Shown here: one piece after another, positions 26,053 to 35,347 of the stretch | Layout: each line of letters begins with the position of its first letter | Numbering within the stretch: position 1 is the stretch's first letter | Source: JBCBSP01 sp039819095 | GTDB lineage: Bacteria > Pseudomonadota > Alphaproteobacteria > Caulobacterales > Maricaulaceae | Length of the DNA: 64,000 nt | Direction: 5' to 3' | Assembly: GCA_039819095.1 (NCBI GenBank) | Contig: JBCBSP010000001.1 | Span: 310,001 to 374,000, forward strand | Program-made: the position numbers and the translations under genes | The notes under the pieces: generated by a model | Databases searched by the model: none | What the model saw: only the letters and a program-made list of their open reading frames with translations | Told to the model about the DNA's origin: nothing

Positions 26053-27885
26053 ATGACCGCTCCGGTCGAAAAGCTGCGCAATATCGCCATCGTCGCTCAC
26101 GTCGACCATGGCAAGACCACGCTTGTGGACAAGCTGCTGAAACAGTCCGGCACGCTCGGCGACCGGGCCGAAGAGATCGAACGGGTGATGGATTCCAACG
26201 ATCTGGAGAAAGAGCGCGGCATCACCATCCTGGCCAAGAACACGGCTGTGACCTGGGGCGACTACCAGATCAATATCGTGGATACGCCCGGCCACGCCGA
26301 TTTCGGCGGCGAGGTGGAGCGCGTCCTGTCCATGGTCGACAGCGTGCTCCTGCTGGTCGATGCCGTCGACGGACCGATGCCGCAGACCAGCTTCGTGACC
26401 CGCAAGGCGCTTGAAGCCGGCCTGAAGCCCATCGTGGTCGTCAACAAGGTGGACCGGCCCGGCGCGCGCCCGGATTGGGTCGTGGACCAGACTTTCGATC
26501 TGTTCGACCGCCTCGGCGCGGATGAAGATCAGCTCGACTTTCCCGTCGTATACGCCTCGGCGCTTCAGGGCTGGGCGAGCCTGGATGTCGACCAGCAACC
26601 GGATGACATGAACGCGCTGTTCCAGACCGTTGTGGACAAAGTCTCCCCGCCTCAGGTCGACCGCGATGCGCCGCTTCAATTGCAGGTCTCAGCGCTGGAC
26701 TATTCCAGCTATACTGGCGTGATCGGCATTGGCCGCATCAAGCGCGGGACGCTGGCCAAGAATCAATCGGTCACGGTGATCGGCGCGGACGGCAAGACGC
26801 GTAAAGCCAAGGTGCTGCAGGTCTTCGGCTTCCACGGGCTGGAGCGTGTTGAACGGGAAAGCGCGAGCGCCGGCGACATCATCACCTTCAACGGGGTCGA
26901 TCCGCTGTCCATCTCCGACACGCTGTGCGATCCGGAGCATGTTGAAGCGCTGCCGCCTCTGAGCGTGGATGAGCCGACTCTGTCGATGATCTTCCAGGTC
27001 AATGACAGCCCGTTTGCCGGACGTGAGGGAAAGTTCGTAACCTCGCGCAATATCAAGGAACGGCTCGAACAGGAGCTTATCCATAACGTCGCATTGCGCG
27101 TCGAACAGCTTGATGATGCTGATAAATTCATGGTCTCCGGGCGGGGCGAGCTTCACCTGTCCATTCTGATCGAGACCATGCGCCGCGAAGGCTTCGAGCT
27201 TGCCGTGGGTCGCCCTCAGGTGATCCTGAAGGAGATTGAAGACGAGCTTTGCGAACCGTTTGAAACCCTAACCATCGATGTTCCCGAAGAGCACCAGGGC
27301 GGTGTGATGGAACGGCTCGGCACGCGAAAGGCGGAGCTGAAGAACATGGCGCCGGACGAGACCGGTCGCGTGCGTCTGGATTATCTCGCCCCGACGCGCG
27401 GACTGATCGGCTTCCGGTCTGAATTCCTAACCCTCACCCAGGGCGCCGGGCTGATGTATCACGCTTTTGATCACTACGCGCCGCGGCAGGCCGGTGAAGT
27501 CGGCCAGCGCCATAAGGGCGCGATCATCTCCATGATCAACGGCAAGGCGCTGGCTTATGCGCTGTGGAACATCCAGGAACGCGGAAAGCTTTTCATCGGC
27601 CACGCGGTGGACGTCTATGAAGGCATGATCCTGGGCGTAAACGCACGCGAGGAGGACATGATCGTCAACCCGACCAAGGGCAAGAAGCTGACGAATATCC
27701 GCGCCGCCGGCTCCGACGAGGCGGTGCTGCTCACCCCGCCCATCCGGGTCACGCTGGAATACGCGCTGGAGTTCATCAATGACGACGAGCTGGTGGAAGT
27801 GACCCCGCAATCCATCCGCATCCGCAAGAAATTCCTGCAGGAACACGAACGCAAGAAAGCCTCACGGGCCAGCGCTGCGGGTTAA
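26053..27885 (+). CDS. typA: Ribosome-associated GTPase BipA/TypA
   Basis: This 610-residue translational GTPase has G1 AHVDHGKTTL (about residues 16-25), the switch I region ERGITILAKNTAV, G3 DTPGHADFG and G4 NKVDRPGARPDWV, then an EF-Tu-like domain II and EF-G-like domains. The C-terminal BipA-specific part has TKGKKLTNIRAAGSDEAVLL and ends near RIRKKFLQ. It helps 50S subunit assembly and stress or cold growth in other bacteria. It is monocistronic, followed by an extragenic palindromic repeat. Length and motifs are complete. Confidence 0.97.
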   Translation: MTAPVEKLRNIAIVAHVDHGKTTLVDKLLKQSGTLGDRAEEIERVMDSNDLEKERGITILAKNTAVTWGDYQINIVDTPGHADFGGEVERVLSMVDSVLLLVDAVDGPMPQTSFVTRKALEAGLKPIVVVNKVDRPGARPDWVVDQTFDLFDRLGADEDQLDFPVVYASALQGWASLDVDQQPDDMNALFQTVVDKVSPPQVDRDAPLQLQVSALDYSSYTGVIGIGRIKRGTLAKNQSVTVIGADGKTRKAKVLQVFGFHGLERVERESASAGDIITFNGVDPLSISDTLCDPEHVEALPPLSVDEPTLSMIFQVNDSPFAGREGKFVTSRNIKERLEQELIHNVALRVEQLDDADKFMVSGRGELHLSILIETMRREGFELAVGRPQVILKEIEDELCEPFETLTIDVPEEHQGGVMERLGTRKAELKNMAPDETGRVRLDYLAPTRGLIGFRSEFLTLTQGAGLMYHAFDHYAPRQAGEVGQRHKGAIISMINGKALAYALWNIQERGKLFIGHAVDVYEGMILGVNAREEDMIVNPTKGKKLTNIRAAGSDEAVLLTPPIRVTLEYALEFINDDELVEVTPQSIRIRKKFLQEHERKKASRASAAG

Positions 27886-27925
27886 ACGCCGGTCTGAGAT
27901 CTTGAAGGCGCCTTACCCAACACGC

Positions 27926-28047
27926 GTCATCCCGGCCAAGCGCGTTAGCGCGCCGAGCCGGGACCTATTCCGTTACTTTTCCGCCTGGCGCTCCACGAGT
28001 TCAGGCCGACCGGAATGGGTCCCGGGTCGCTAGGCGCCCGGGATGAC
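27926..28047. repeat. Extragenic palindromic repeat, copy 1
   Basis: This 122-base element opens with GTCATCCCGG and closes with CCCGGGATGAC. Each end forms its own hairpin (CCCGGCnnn…GCCGGG type), and the middle shares blocks such as GGGACC…ATTCCG and CCGGAATGGGTCCC with the copies at 47.5, 47.6 and 49.7 kb. It fills the gap between typA and the ArnT-like gene and contains no gene. Copies could fold as RNA hairpins and influence the 3' ends of both flanking transcripts. Confidence 0.85.
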
Positions 28048-28068
28048 ACGCGATGAAGAAAAGCGCGC

Positions 28069-29778
28069 CTATTCGCGTCGGATCGACGAGCTCTCAAGCA
28101 CGTAGAAAGTCAGGGTGATGTCGTCACCCTTCACGGTGTTGTGGCCTTCAACCGCGCCGAGATTACGGACCGCCGCGTCACCGAGCGCTTCAAAGAAAGC
28201 CTCCGACTGGCGTGATTCCACGATCGCCAGACCGCACTCGGAGTGGGAGAGTAGATAACGCGCCGCCTCTCCGCCATAACGCGCCAGCACCGTATCAGTC
28301 CCGAAGTGGAAAACGTTCGACGGTTCGCGATAACCGGCGGTGATCACCTGCATCCGTTCGCAGCCAACTAAAGTGTCGGCATACTGTGCGGCCCGTTCGG
28401 ACGGCCAGAGCGCGTCGATGCGCGGAACGGCGCCGCCGAACAGCGCGCCATAGACCACGATGGTCCCGGCGGATGCAGCCAGAAGACGGTTGCCTGAAGA
28501 GGGCTTCATGGCCAGCGCCGCGACCGCCAGCAGCGCGAGCGCGCCGGCGCCCGCCGCGATCCAGCTCGCCGCGTCAATGGCTTCACCCAGATACTGGTTG
28601 GCGGCGATGGCGAGCGCACCCAGCACGCCGGCAACGATTACCGCGAGCACGGCCGTGACCGTGTGCAGGGCTTTTGCGCGCGCGCTCTGAAGCAGCCCAC
28701 CGGCATGGGTCATGCCCAGCGCCATTAGCAGCATGATCGCCGGAACCGTCGGCAGCACGTAATGCGGCAGCTTAGTCTGAACGAGCTCGAACACGATCCA
28801 GGTCGGCACGATCCATGCGATCAGGAAGCGGATCTCGGGTTCTGCGCGACGCTTCCACGCCGCCAATACCGCAAGCCCGGTCAAAGCCGCCGCCGGCCAT
28901 AGCGTCACCGGGCTTAAAAGCGTGTGATAGCCAAGCGGTCCGCCATGAGAATCGTCCGCTTCGCCGACCTTGCCGAACAGGGCGTGACCGACCGCCTCCA
29001 TCAGGAAAGCGCCGTCTGTTTTTATCGTGATGGCCGCGATCCACGGCACGAAGATGGCGCACGCCAGCGCCAGACCGGGAAGCGGCTGCAGCCGCAAAAG
29101 CATCCGCCAGTCGCGCATCCACAGCGCATAGCCGATGGCCGTCAGCGCCGAGACCATGGCGATGATGGGCCCCTTGATCATGACCGCAGCGCCAGTCGCC
29201 GTCCAGAACACCGCCGGCCAGCCCCAGAAACGACCGGAGAGCTCGCGACCGCGCACCAGAAGCATCATCAAGGCCAGTTGCGCAAACACGCCAGCGGCTA
29301 GCAACGCTGCATCGGTTTTTGCAGTTCTTGCTTCGACTTGAAGCATTAAGCTCATAGCTAGCATTATGCCTGCTGCGACCCCTACCGGCGCAGAGAACAA
29401 CCGCGCGCCCAGCCATGCGGTCGCCAGAACCGCCAGAAGGGCGCCAAAGAGCGAAGGCAGTCGGTGCGCCCAGACCGGCGCGTCCGTTCCGCCGAAGGGC
29501 GCAGCAGTCGCCACCTGCATCCAGTACACGCCCGCCGGTTTTACGTGGCGCGGATCGTCCTGGAAGCGGATATCGACGTAATCATTCGTCTCCATCATCT
29601 GACGCGCGGCCTGCGAATAGCGCGCTTCATCGCGGTCCATGGTCGGGATGGAGAAAAAGCCCGGCAGCATCGCCGCCAGACTGATCAGAACCAGAGCAAC
29701 CCACGCCGCCGGCGTCAGCGCGCGGTCGCCACCCTCAACGGTCAGCCGGTCCCAGAGATTTTGACGATAATCGCTCAT
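28069..29778 (-). CDS. ArnT/PMT-like glycosyltransferase, polytopic membrane protein
   Basis: This 569-residue protein has about 11-12 membrane helices and the GT83/PMT-type first periplasmic loop: PTMDRDEARYSQAARQMM (acidic catalytic motif) and PRHVKPAGVYWMQVA. Such enzymes move a sugar from an undecaprenyl- or dolichyl-phosphate carrier to lipid A, a polysaccharide or a protein. The gene overlaps the upstream dolichyl-phosphate-type GT2 by ATGA, so that enzyme probably makes its lipid-linked donor. The pair lies next to the holdfast genes and may decorate that polymer or LPS; the acceptor is not known. Confidence 0.85.
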   Translation of the reverse strand: MSDYRQNLWDRLTVEGGDRALTPAAWVALVLISLAAMLPGFFSIPTMDRDEARYSQAARQMMETNDYVDIRFQDDPRHVKPAGVYWMQVATAAPFGGTDAPVWAHRLPSLFGALLAVLATAWLGARLFSAPVGVAAGIMLAMSLMLQVEARTAKTDAALLAAGVFAQLALMMLLVRGRELSGRFWGWPAVFWTATGAAVMIKGPIIAMVSALTAIGYALWMRDWRMLLRLQPLPGLALACAIFVPWIAAITIKTDGAFLMEAVGHALFGKVGEADDSHGGPLGYHTLLSPVTLWPAAALTGLAVLAAWKRRAEPEIRFLIAWIVPTWIVFELVQTKLPHYVLPTVPAIMLLMALGMTHAGGLLQSARAKALHTVTAVLAVIVAGVLGALAIAANQYLGEAIDAASWIAAGAGALALLAVAALAMKPSSGNRLLAASAGTIVVYGALFGGAVPRIDALWPSERAAQYADTLVGCERMQVITAGYREPSNVFHFGTDTVLARYGGEAARYLLSHSECGLAIVESRQSEAFFEALGDAAVRNLGAVEGHNTVKGDDITLTFYVLESSSIRRE

Positions 29779-30539
29779 GCTTGCTCCCCCTGCCCGCGTG
29801 CGCTGTCTCGCATCAGCTGGGCGCGCCCCGGCGCGTGCGTGCGCCGCATCAGCCAGATCACCCCAAGCAGATCAAACAGCCCCGCGACAGCGCGCCCGAT
29901 ATTGGAATATTTCGATTGTCCGGCGCTGCGCTCGCGGTTCACGACACGATGATTGAGCGTCGCGAAGCCCAGATGGCCAGACAATGCTGGAATATAACGG
30001 TGCAGCGCATCAAAGAAGGGCAGCGCCAGAAAGACGTCTCGCGCGACAAGCTTCAGCCCACACGCGGTGTCCGGGCAGTCATCATTCAACAGCGCCCGGC
30101 GCAAACCGTTGGCGAAGCGCGAAGCGAATTTGCGGCTTGCCCCGTCTGTGCGGTTGGCCCGGCATCCGGCCACGACGCCGATCTCCTTGACAGCGCCCAG
30201 ATCCACAAGGCCCGCCATTTCCAGCACATAGCGTGGATCGTCCTGGCCATCTCCGTCCATGGTGGCGACCCATTTGGACCGCGCATTGAGCATGCCGGTG
30301 CGCAGGGCCGCGCTCTTGCCGGATCGGTTCTGATGGCGAATGACAAGGAGGCGCGGCTCGTTTGCGGCCAGCGCGCTCAAAGCGCCTGCGGTGTCGTCGT
30401 CGCTTCCGTCATCAATCACGATGATCTCGAATGCCGGCTGTTCAGCGCCGACGACCTCGATCGCCTCGCGCACCACATCGGCGATGCTGGCGGCTTCATT
30501 GAAGGCGGGAATGACGATGGTCAGCAGTGGCGCGGTCAT
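29775..30539 (-). CDS. Dolichyl-phosphate-mannose-synthase-like GT2
   Basis: This 254-residue glycosyltransferase starts MTAPLLTIVIPAFNEAASI at 30539 (an upstream extension to 30620 is out of family). It shows IIVIDDGSDDDTAG, a DXD-type MDGDGQDDPRYV and a late DALHRYIPAL segment typical of DPM1/polyprenyl-phosphate glycosyltransferases. It would transfer a hexose from a nucleotide sugar to undecaprenyl phosphate on the cytoplasmic side. It is translationally coupled to the ArnT-like gene downstream. No membrane-anchor helices like those of GtrB are evident. Confidence 0.88.
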   Translation of the reverse strand: MTAPLLTIVIPAFNEAASIADVVREAIEVVGAEQPAFEIIVIDDGSDDDTAGALSALAANEPRLLVIRHQNRSGKSAALRTGMLNARSKWVATMDGDGQDDPRYVLEMAGLVDLGAVKEIGVVAGCRANRTDGASRKFASRFANGLRRALLNDDCPDTACGLKLVARDVFLALPFFDALHRYIPALSGHLGFATLNHRVVNRERSAGQSKYSNIGRAVAGLFDLLGVIWLMRRTHAPGRAQLMRDSARGQGEQA

Positions 30540-30643
30540 GAAACTCGTCGGCTCAGGGCTTTGCGATGGCGCATAGCGCACGCATAGCCCGAACCGCTTG
30601 CGTACGCCATGCCTGCGCACCTTCAGCCGTGCACAGGAGGGCG

Positions 30644-31714
30644 TTAGGCCGGACGCGCGGTGTTCTGCGCGAAGGCTTCGCGCAATACGGCGACCGCTTG
30701 CGGGTCGCGCGCGAGATTCATCGCGTTCTCCTGCGCTTCATAGACCGACCAGCCCGACGTCCAGCGCCAGGCCGCCCATCCGGCGCCGGCGCCTTCCAGT
30801 GACACGATCCGTTCACGGAGAAAGTGCGCACGGTCCGATGCCGAGGCCGTTGCGCCAAACTCAAGACAGGCCCAGGCCGGGGTCTTGGTGTTCGGCGCTG
30901 CAATGTCAGCCGAAGAAGGCCGGCTCCCGCCGGAATGCGTGTAAGCGTGCGGCGACCAGTCATGGCTCACCAGCCCAACATCATCGGTCAGAACTGGAGC
31001 GATTTCATCGGCCCGGCGCGCATCCGCCCAACCAGATGGGCTCAGCAGAAGCGGCGCGGCGACGCGCACCGGCGCGCACGCCGTGGCGATGCCCTGTGCA
31101 AAACCCGGCCAGACGCCAGGCTCGCCGACGGTCTCTGCATTGGGCTCGACCATCGCCAGAACGCCAGCGCAGGCCGGATGATCGCCAAAGCGGGCGAGCA
31201 TCCAGGCGACCATCTGCGCCCAGGCCTCCTGCTTTGACCGATCGCGCCACACGCTCTCGTCCAACAGCTCGCGCGGATACCAGTCTTCGTCCCGGTTGAA
31301 GGCGAAGGCGCTGCGGCCCGGTCCGGAACGAAGCGCCAGGACGGTAAACAGCCCGCGCTGCCGGCACGTCTCCAGCCAGGCGGCGATATGATCCTCAATT
31401 GCGGGATCAGGCCGATGAGGCTTAGCCTCGCTGAACGGTCCAGGTCCTGACCAGACGGCCAGGTTCGCACCCAGATCGGCCAGCGCATCAAGCGCCTGAT
31501 CGCTGACAGGCGGGCCAACCAGCCCCGGCCCGAGAAATGTCGGCCCATCAAGCTGTTGATAGACGCGCCGCTGCGCGAACACTGCGCCGCGCAGATGAGG
31601 CCCGTCGGCATTCCGCCAGAGCGCGAGACGGTCGCGGGCCTGTTCAGCCCGCGCGCCGGCGCCGAGCCCGGCTGCTGCGCTGAGCGAAAGCGTGAAGGCG
31701 CGCCGCGTCAGCAC
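30644..31714 (-). CDS. Exported TIM-barrel glycosidase-like protein
   Basis: This 356-residue protein begins with a twin-arginine-like signal (TRRAFTLSLSAAAGLGAGA). The rest resembles clan-A (GH5/GH39-like) TIM-barrel hydrolases: LADLGANLAVWSG, AWLETCRQRGLFTVLALRSG, a putative acid/base Glu in GVLAMVEPNAE and a putative nucleophile Glu in ACLEFGATA. The GTG start at 31714 overlaps the stop of hfsK by 7 bases, implying coupling to holdfast synthesis. It may trim or release polymer in the periplasm, as PslG does for Psl. The family assignment is tentative and the active-site Glu calls are inference. Confidence 0.6.
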   Translation of the reverse strand: MLTRRAFTLSLSAAAGLGAGARAEQARDRLALWRNADGPHLRGAVFAQRRVYQQLDGPTFLGPGLVGPPVSDQALDALADLGANLAVWSGPGPFSEAKPHRPDPAIEDHIAAWLETCRQRGLFTVLALRSGPGRSAFAFNRDEDWYPRELLDESVWRDRSKQEAWAQMVAWMLARFGDHPACAGVLAMVEPNAETVGEPGVWPGFAQGIATACAPVRVAAPLLLSPSGWADARRADEIAPVLTDDVGLVSHDWSPHAYTHSGGSRPSSADIAAPNTKTPAWACLEFGATASASDRAHFLRERIVSLEGAGAGWAAWRWTSGWSVYEAQENAMNLARDPQAVAVLREAFAQNTARPA

Positions 31715-32796
31715 GTAGCGCGAAACCCGGCGATCTGGTCGATGCGCCGGAACGCCTTGCCCGGCCAGCGAGAGAACCGGCCAAGCGGCGCGGCCTCTGC
31801 AATCTGCTCGATAAGCTGCGCTGCCTGGATCGCCAGACCGGTCGGAGCGGCGCGCGTAACCGAGCCGACGCGCAACGGGATCTGCCAGGAGCCCATGGCC
31901 GCCTTGTAACGGAAATCGCCCGGCCCGAGATGCAGCTCGCCAACACCCTCATTGGCCAGGTGCTCGCAAATCGCCATGAGCAGGGCGTTGCCGGGCGCGC
32001 ATTTGGCCAGCTCCGGGTCATAGGCGGGGAACCAGTAATGCAGCGCCCGCGGCCCAATCATGCCCAGATGCACCGCGATGATCCGACCATCCGCCTCCAG
32101 CGAGGACAGCACGGCGCGGCAATCCTCAGCCTCGCTCGCCAGCAGCCGCATCAGCAGGGCCCGGGTCCAGTCCACCGAAAAGACGTCGAAATGGCCGCTG
32201 GCGCGATACTGGTCGGACTTCCACGCGAACAGGGCGTCGAGCGCCTCTGGACGGGTGTCATCGAAGCGGAAGACCGGCTCGCCGACACGGGCCATCACTT
32301 TGTCCGGCGCCTTGGAAATCGTGCGGAAGGTGTTGCCGCCGAGCTTTTTCTGACGGGCGATGAAGGCGTCATACCCGGCGCTGAGATCCACGACCCAGGA
32401 GCCGTCGGCGATCTGACCATAGCGCTTGAAAGCGGGCTGCACGCCGAGCACGCCGTGAAAATCGAACGCGCTGATCCCGGATGAACCGAAGAGCGCCTGC
32501 AGGTCCACAGCGGTTCCCGGCGGGGAGATCAACGCCTGATGATCGCCCAGCGGTCCGCCGAGCGGGCGGGCGTGACCCAGAAATCCGCGGTGAAACGGGA
32601 TCATCGCCTCAATCTCGCCGCCACGGCGCTGAATGGCCACCTCGGCGTCGCTGCGAACCGTTGAAACCGCATCCAGAAACCCGAGTCCGAAATACGGGCT
32701 GGAGAGCTTTGGCGAAGCCGAAAGGAAATGGGCCCAGGCCTCGCGGTGCTCTGGCGTCAGCTCGCTGGCGCGTTTCGTTTCGAAACGGATTGTCAT
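31708..32796 (-). CDS. hfsK: HfsK-like GNAT acyltransferase of holdfast synthesis
   Basis: This 362-residue protein of the CelD/BcsL GNAT (FemAB-related) type has IEAMIPFHRG, WVVDLSAGYDAFIARQKK, a tandem N-acyltransferase fold with AVHLGMIGPRALHYWFPAYD and NALLMAICEHLANEGVGELHLG. Caulobacter HfsK is a soluble acyltransferase of the same family and size that modifies the holdfast polysaccharide. Location beside hfsF, hfsG and hfsH supports the assignment. It is divergent from hfsF (gap 137-152 bases) and coupled to the glycosidase-like gene downstream. The acyl donor and site of modification are not readable. Confidence 0.75.
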   Translation of the reverse strand: MTIRFETKRASELTPEHREAWAHFLSASPKLSSPYFGLGFLDAVSTVRSDAEVAIQRRGGEIEAMIPFHRGFLGHARPLGGPLGDHQALISPPGTAVDLQALFGSSGISAFDFHGVLGVQPAFKRYGQIADGSWVVDLSAGYDAFIARQKKLGGNTFRTISKAPDKVMARVGEPVFRFDDTRPEALDALFAWKSDQYRASGHFDVFSVDWTRALLMRLLASEAEDCRAVLSSLEADGRIIAVHLGMIGPRALHYWFPAYDPELAKCAPGNALLMAICEHLANEGVGELHLGPGDFRYKAAMGSWQIPLRVGSVTRAAPTGLAIQAAQLIEQIAEAAPLGRFSRWPGKAFRRIDQIAGFRATC

Positions 32797-32900
32797 CGCG
32801 CTGTTCTCCTGGCCGCCTCAGGCTGGGACGCCGTCTTCAATTCCACCTTAGCCCCATCAGGGTTAAGGCGGCCTTCAGCCCTTGTGATGCAGGTTCTGTT

Positions 32901-32928
32901 CCGACGAAACGCATCGGGCTTTCGTCGG
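32901..32928. promoter_or_regulatory. Inverted repeat in the hfsF leader
   Basis: Perfect 9-base arms CCGACGAAA (32901-32909) and TTTCGTCGG (32920-32928) flank a 10-base loop. The element ends 5 bases before the first possible hfsF start and about 20 bases before the preferred one. It could be an mRNA hairpin near the ribosome site or a dimeric protein-binding site. Confidence 0.5.
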
Positions 32929-32948
32929 CGCGCATGCAGGATTTTTTC

Positions 32949-34412
32949 ATGGGCCGACATCTGCTGGTCTACCTGCCGGTCTATCTCGCCCAGGCCCTGG
33001 TCGGCTTTGGCGGGGTAATCCTGTTCACGCGCCTGATGGAACCCGGCCAATATGGTCGCTTCACACTGCTGCTCGCCGCGATCGGACTGGCTCAGGCGAT
33101 CCTGTTCACCTGGCTGAACGCGGCCATTGCACGCCACCATGCGCGCGCCGAACGCAAGCAGGCGCTGGGGCGGCATCTGCAGACCTCGCTGGTTACTGCC
33201 TCAAGCGTGGGCATCGCCTGCATGGCGATCGCCATCGCCATCGCCTGGTTTGCGCCGGTATCCCCCGCCCTTTCCATCGCCGTGCTGGCCGCCGCCGCTC
33301 TTCTGGCTCTGCGCGGCGTCTTCGATGCCGTGCTGGAGACCCGCCGCGCCGCCGGCGAAGCGGTCTGGTACGCTTCGCTGGAAACCTTCGCGCTGGGTGT
33401 CGGCTTTGTTCTGGCCGCCGTGCTGGTCATGACGACCGGTCAGGGCGCCAGCGCAGCGATCGCCGGCATGGCGATCGCCGTCCTTCTGGCGCTCATCGTG
33501 GGACTTCCGCCGCTCGCCATCCTCGCGCGCAAGGACCGGGCGCGCCGAGTGCGGCTGGCCGCCTTCTTCGCCTACGGCGCCCCGATCACGGCCTCACTGG
33601 TCTTTGAGCACCTGCTCTCGGTTGGCGACCGCTTCATCATCGTGGCTTTCCTGGGCGAAGCGCCAACCGGCGCCTATGCAGCCGGATATGGCATCGCAGA
33701 CCGCTCGGTCGATATCGTCTTCATCTGGCTGGGCATGACCGCCGCGCCGCTCACCGTGATGGCGCTGGAGCGTCACGGTGCGGACGCGGCCCGGTCCGTC
33801 GCCGAGGACGCCGCCCGGCTGATGGGGCTGATCGGCATTCCAGCCGCCGTAGGTCTGGCCATGGTGGCCGACCCCCTCGCCCACGTCCTGATCGATGAAG
33901 CGCTCGCCCCACAATCGGCCGCCGTCATGCCGCTGGTCGCCATAGCGGCGCTGTTGAACGGCATTATGGTCTACTTCTTCCACAAGGCCTTCGTGCTCAG
34001 CCGGCGCACGACGGATATGGCGATCCTCATGGCGATAGGGGCGGCGCTGAATGTCGCCCTGAATTTCATACTGATCCCGATCATGGGTCTGACCGGCGCC
34101 GCGCTCGCCACAGTGATCGCCTACGCTTTTGCGCTCGCTGCTTCGGCCTGGCGCGCCGAGATCGTTTTCCCACTCGACATCCCCTGGAAGGATTGGGGCA
34201 AGTGCGGCTTCGCCGCCGGCGTCATGGCGCTGGCGCTGTTTGCGACGCCAAAGCCGGATGGAGCGCTCGCCAATCTGCTTATTCAACTGCTGGTCGGCGT
34301 GGTCGCCTATGCGGTTACAGCCTGGACCAGCGATGCAGCCGGCTGTCGGACGATGGCGCTGGGCTGGCTTGCGGGGCGGCGTGAAAAACCCATGGAGATC
34401 AAGGCGCCATGA
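32949..34412 (+). CDS. hfsF: Polysaccharide flippase (Wzx/HfsF-like)
   Basis: This 487-residue polytopic protein of the MOP/Wzx superfamily has about 12-14 helices. It begins MGRHLLVYLPVYLAQALVG, with TRLMEPGQYGRFTLLLAAIG and a conserved mid-region helix pair (SLVFEHLLSVGDRFIIVAFLG). It would flip lipid-linked holdfast repeat units to the periplasm. ATG 32949 has CAGGA 7 bases upstream; ATG 32934 in the same frame is an alternative. It heads a plus-strand operon flippase-GT2-deacetylase-GT2 with 4-base overlaps, the same order as Caulobacter hfsF-hfsG-hfsH. Confidence 0.85.
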   Translation: MGRHLLVYLPVYLAQALVGFGGVILFTRLMEPGQYGRFTLLLAAIGLAQAILFTWLNAAIARHHARAERKQALGRHLQTSLVTASSVGIACMAIAIAIAWFAPVSPALSIAVLAAAALLALRGVFDAVLETRRAAGEAVWYASLETFALGVGFVLAAVLVMTTGQGASAAIAGMAIAVLLALIVGLPPLAILARKDRARRVRLAAFFAYGAPITASLVFEHLLSVGDRFIIVAFLGEAPTGAYAAGYGIADRSVDIVFIWLGMTAAPLTVMALERHGADAARSVAEDAARLMGLIGIPAAVGLAMVADPLAHVLIDEALAPQSAAVMPLVAIAALLNGIMVYFFHKAFVLSRRTTDMAILMAIGAALNVALNFILIPIMGLTGAALATVIAYAFALAASAWRAEIVFPLDIPWKDWGKCGFAAGVMALALFATPKPDGALANLLIQLLVGVVAYAVTAWTSDAAGCRTMALGWLAGRREKPMEIKAP

Positions 34413-35347
34413 GCCATCAGGATCGCTTTGAAATCATCGCCAACCCGGCCGCGCGCCAGAGTGGTGATGCGGCCAGGCTGAGCGTGCTCATCCCCTTTCT
34501 GCGCGATGATCCGACCGCGCTTCTGTCCGCGCTCGATGCCCAGGCCGCAGAGGTTGGCGCCGAAATCGTCCTCATCGATGACGGCGCGCCGGAAGCGGAG
34601 CTGACAGCGCGGGTCGCTGAGGCGGTGAACGCAGCCTCAGCGCCGGCGCGCCTGATCGTCAGCCGACGCAATCTTGGCCGCTCCGGGGCCCGCAACGCGC
34701 TGGCCGGTGAGGCCGCGGCGCCCTGGTTGATCTATCTCGATGCGGACATGCAAATCGGCCCTCAATTTCTTCAACTTTGGGCTCAAGAGACAGGGTCTGA
34801 CGCCTTCGATCTGGCGTTCGGCGGATATGAGCCGCCCGAGCAGGTTCGCCCCGAGCAGCGCGTCCATGCAGCTCTCGCCCATGCCGGCGATGTTGAAAGC
34901 GCTGAGGCGCGTCGCGAACGCGGCGCTGCGGCGTTTTGTGGATCGAACTTTGCGGTGCGCGCCAAGCTGATGGCCGAGACCCCGTTCGATGAGGGCTATG
35001 TCGGCTGGGGCTGGGAAGACGTCGATTGGGCGGTGCGCGCCAACACCGCCGGCCGGCTGACCCATATCGACAATCCCGCACGCCACGGCGGTTTGCAGGA
35101 CGCATCCACACTGGTTGCGAAGTTTCGCGCCGGCGGCGCCAATCATGCGCGGCTTCTGTTGCTGCACCCGGATCAACGCGATCGCCCAGCCGCCAGGCTG
35201 GCCATCCTGATTAAGCGTTTAAGGCTGATCGCACTGACGCGATGGTTCGGCCTGCAGCTTGCATCAGGCTCGATCCATCCCGTTCGCTTGCGCGTGCTGG
35301 GCTTGAAGCTCGTTCGCGCGGCGGCCTGTGCGGAGCATTTGCCATGA
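34409..35347 (+). CDS. hfsG: GT2 glycosyltransferase (HfsG-like)
   Basis: This 312-residue family 2 glycosyltransferase has LSVLIPFLRDDPTALLSAL, IVLIDDGAPEAELT, the acceptor/nucleotide loop SRRNLGRSGARNALAGEA, the DXD-type LIYLDADMQIGP and a later GYVGWGWEDVDWAVRA (catalytic-base ED motif). It overlaps hfsF and hfsH by ATGA at both ends. In Caulobacter, HfsG extends the lipid-linked holdfast oligosaccharide with GlcNAc-like sugars; that activity is inferred here from gene order. No membrane segment is evident. Confidence 0.75.
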   Translation: MSHQDRFEIIANPAARQSGDAARLSVLIPFLRDDPTALLSALDAQAAEVGAEIVLIDDGAPEAELTARVAEAVNAASAPARLIVSRRNLGRSGARNALAGEAAAPWLIYLDADMQIGPQFLQLWAQETGSDAFDLAFGGYEPPEQVRPEQRVHAALAHAGDVESAEARRERGAAAFCGSNFAVRAKLMAETPFDEGYVGWGWEDVDWAVRANTAGRLTHIDNPARHGGLQDASTLVAKFRAGGANHARLLLLHPDQRDRPAARLAILIKRLRLIALTRWFGLQLASGSIHPVRLRVLGLKLVRAAACAEHLP

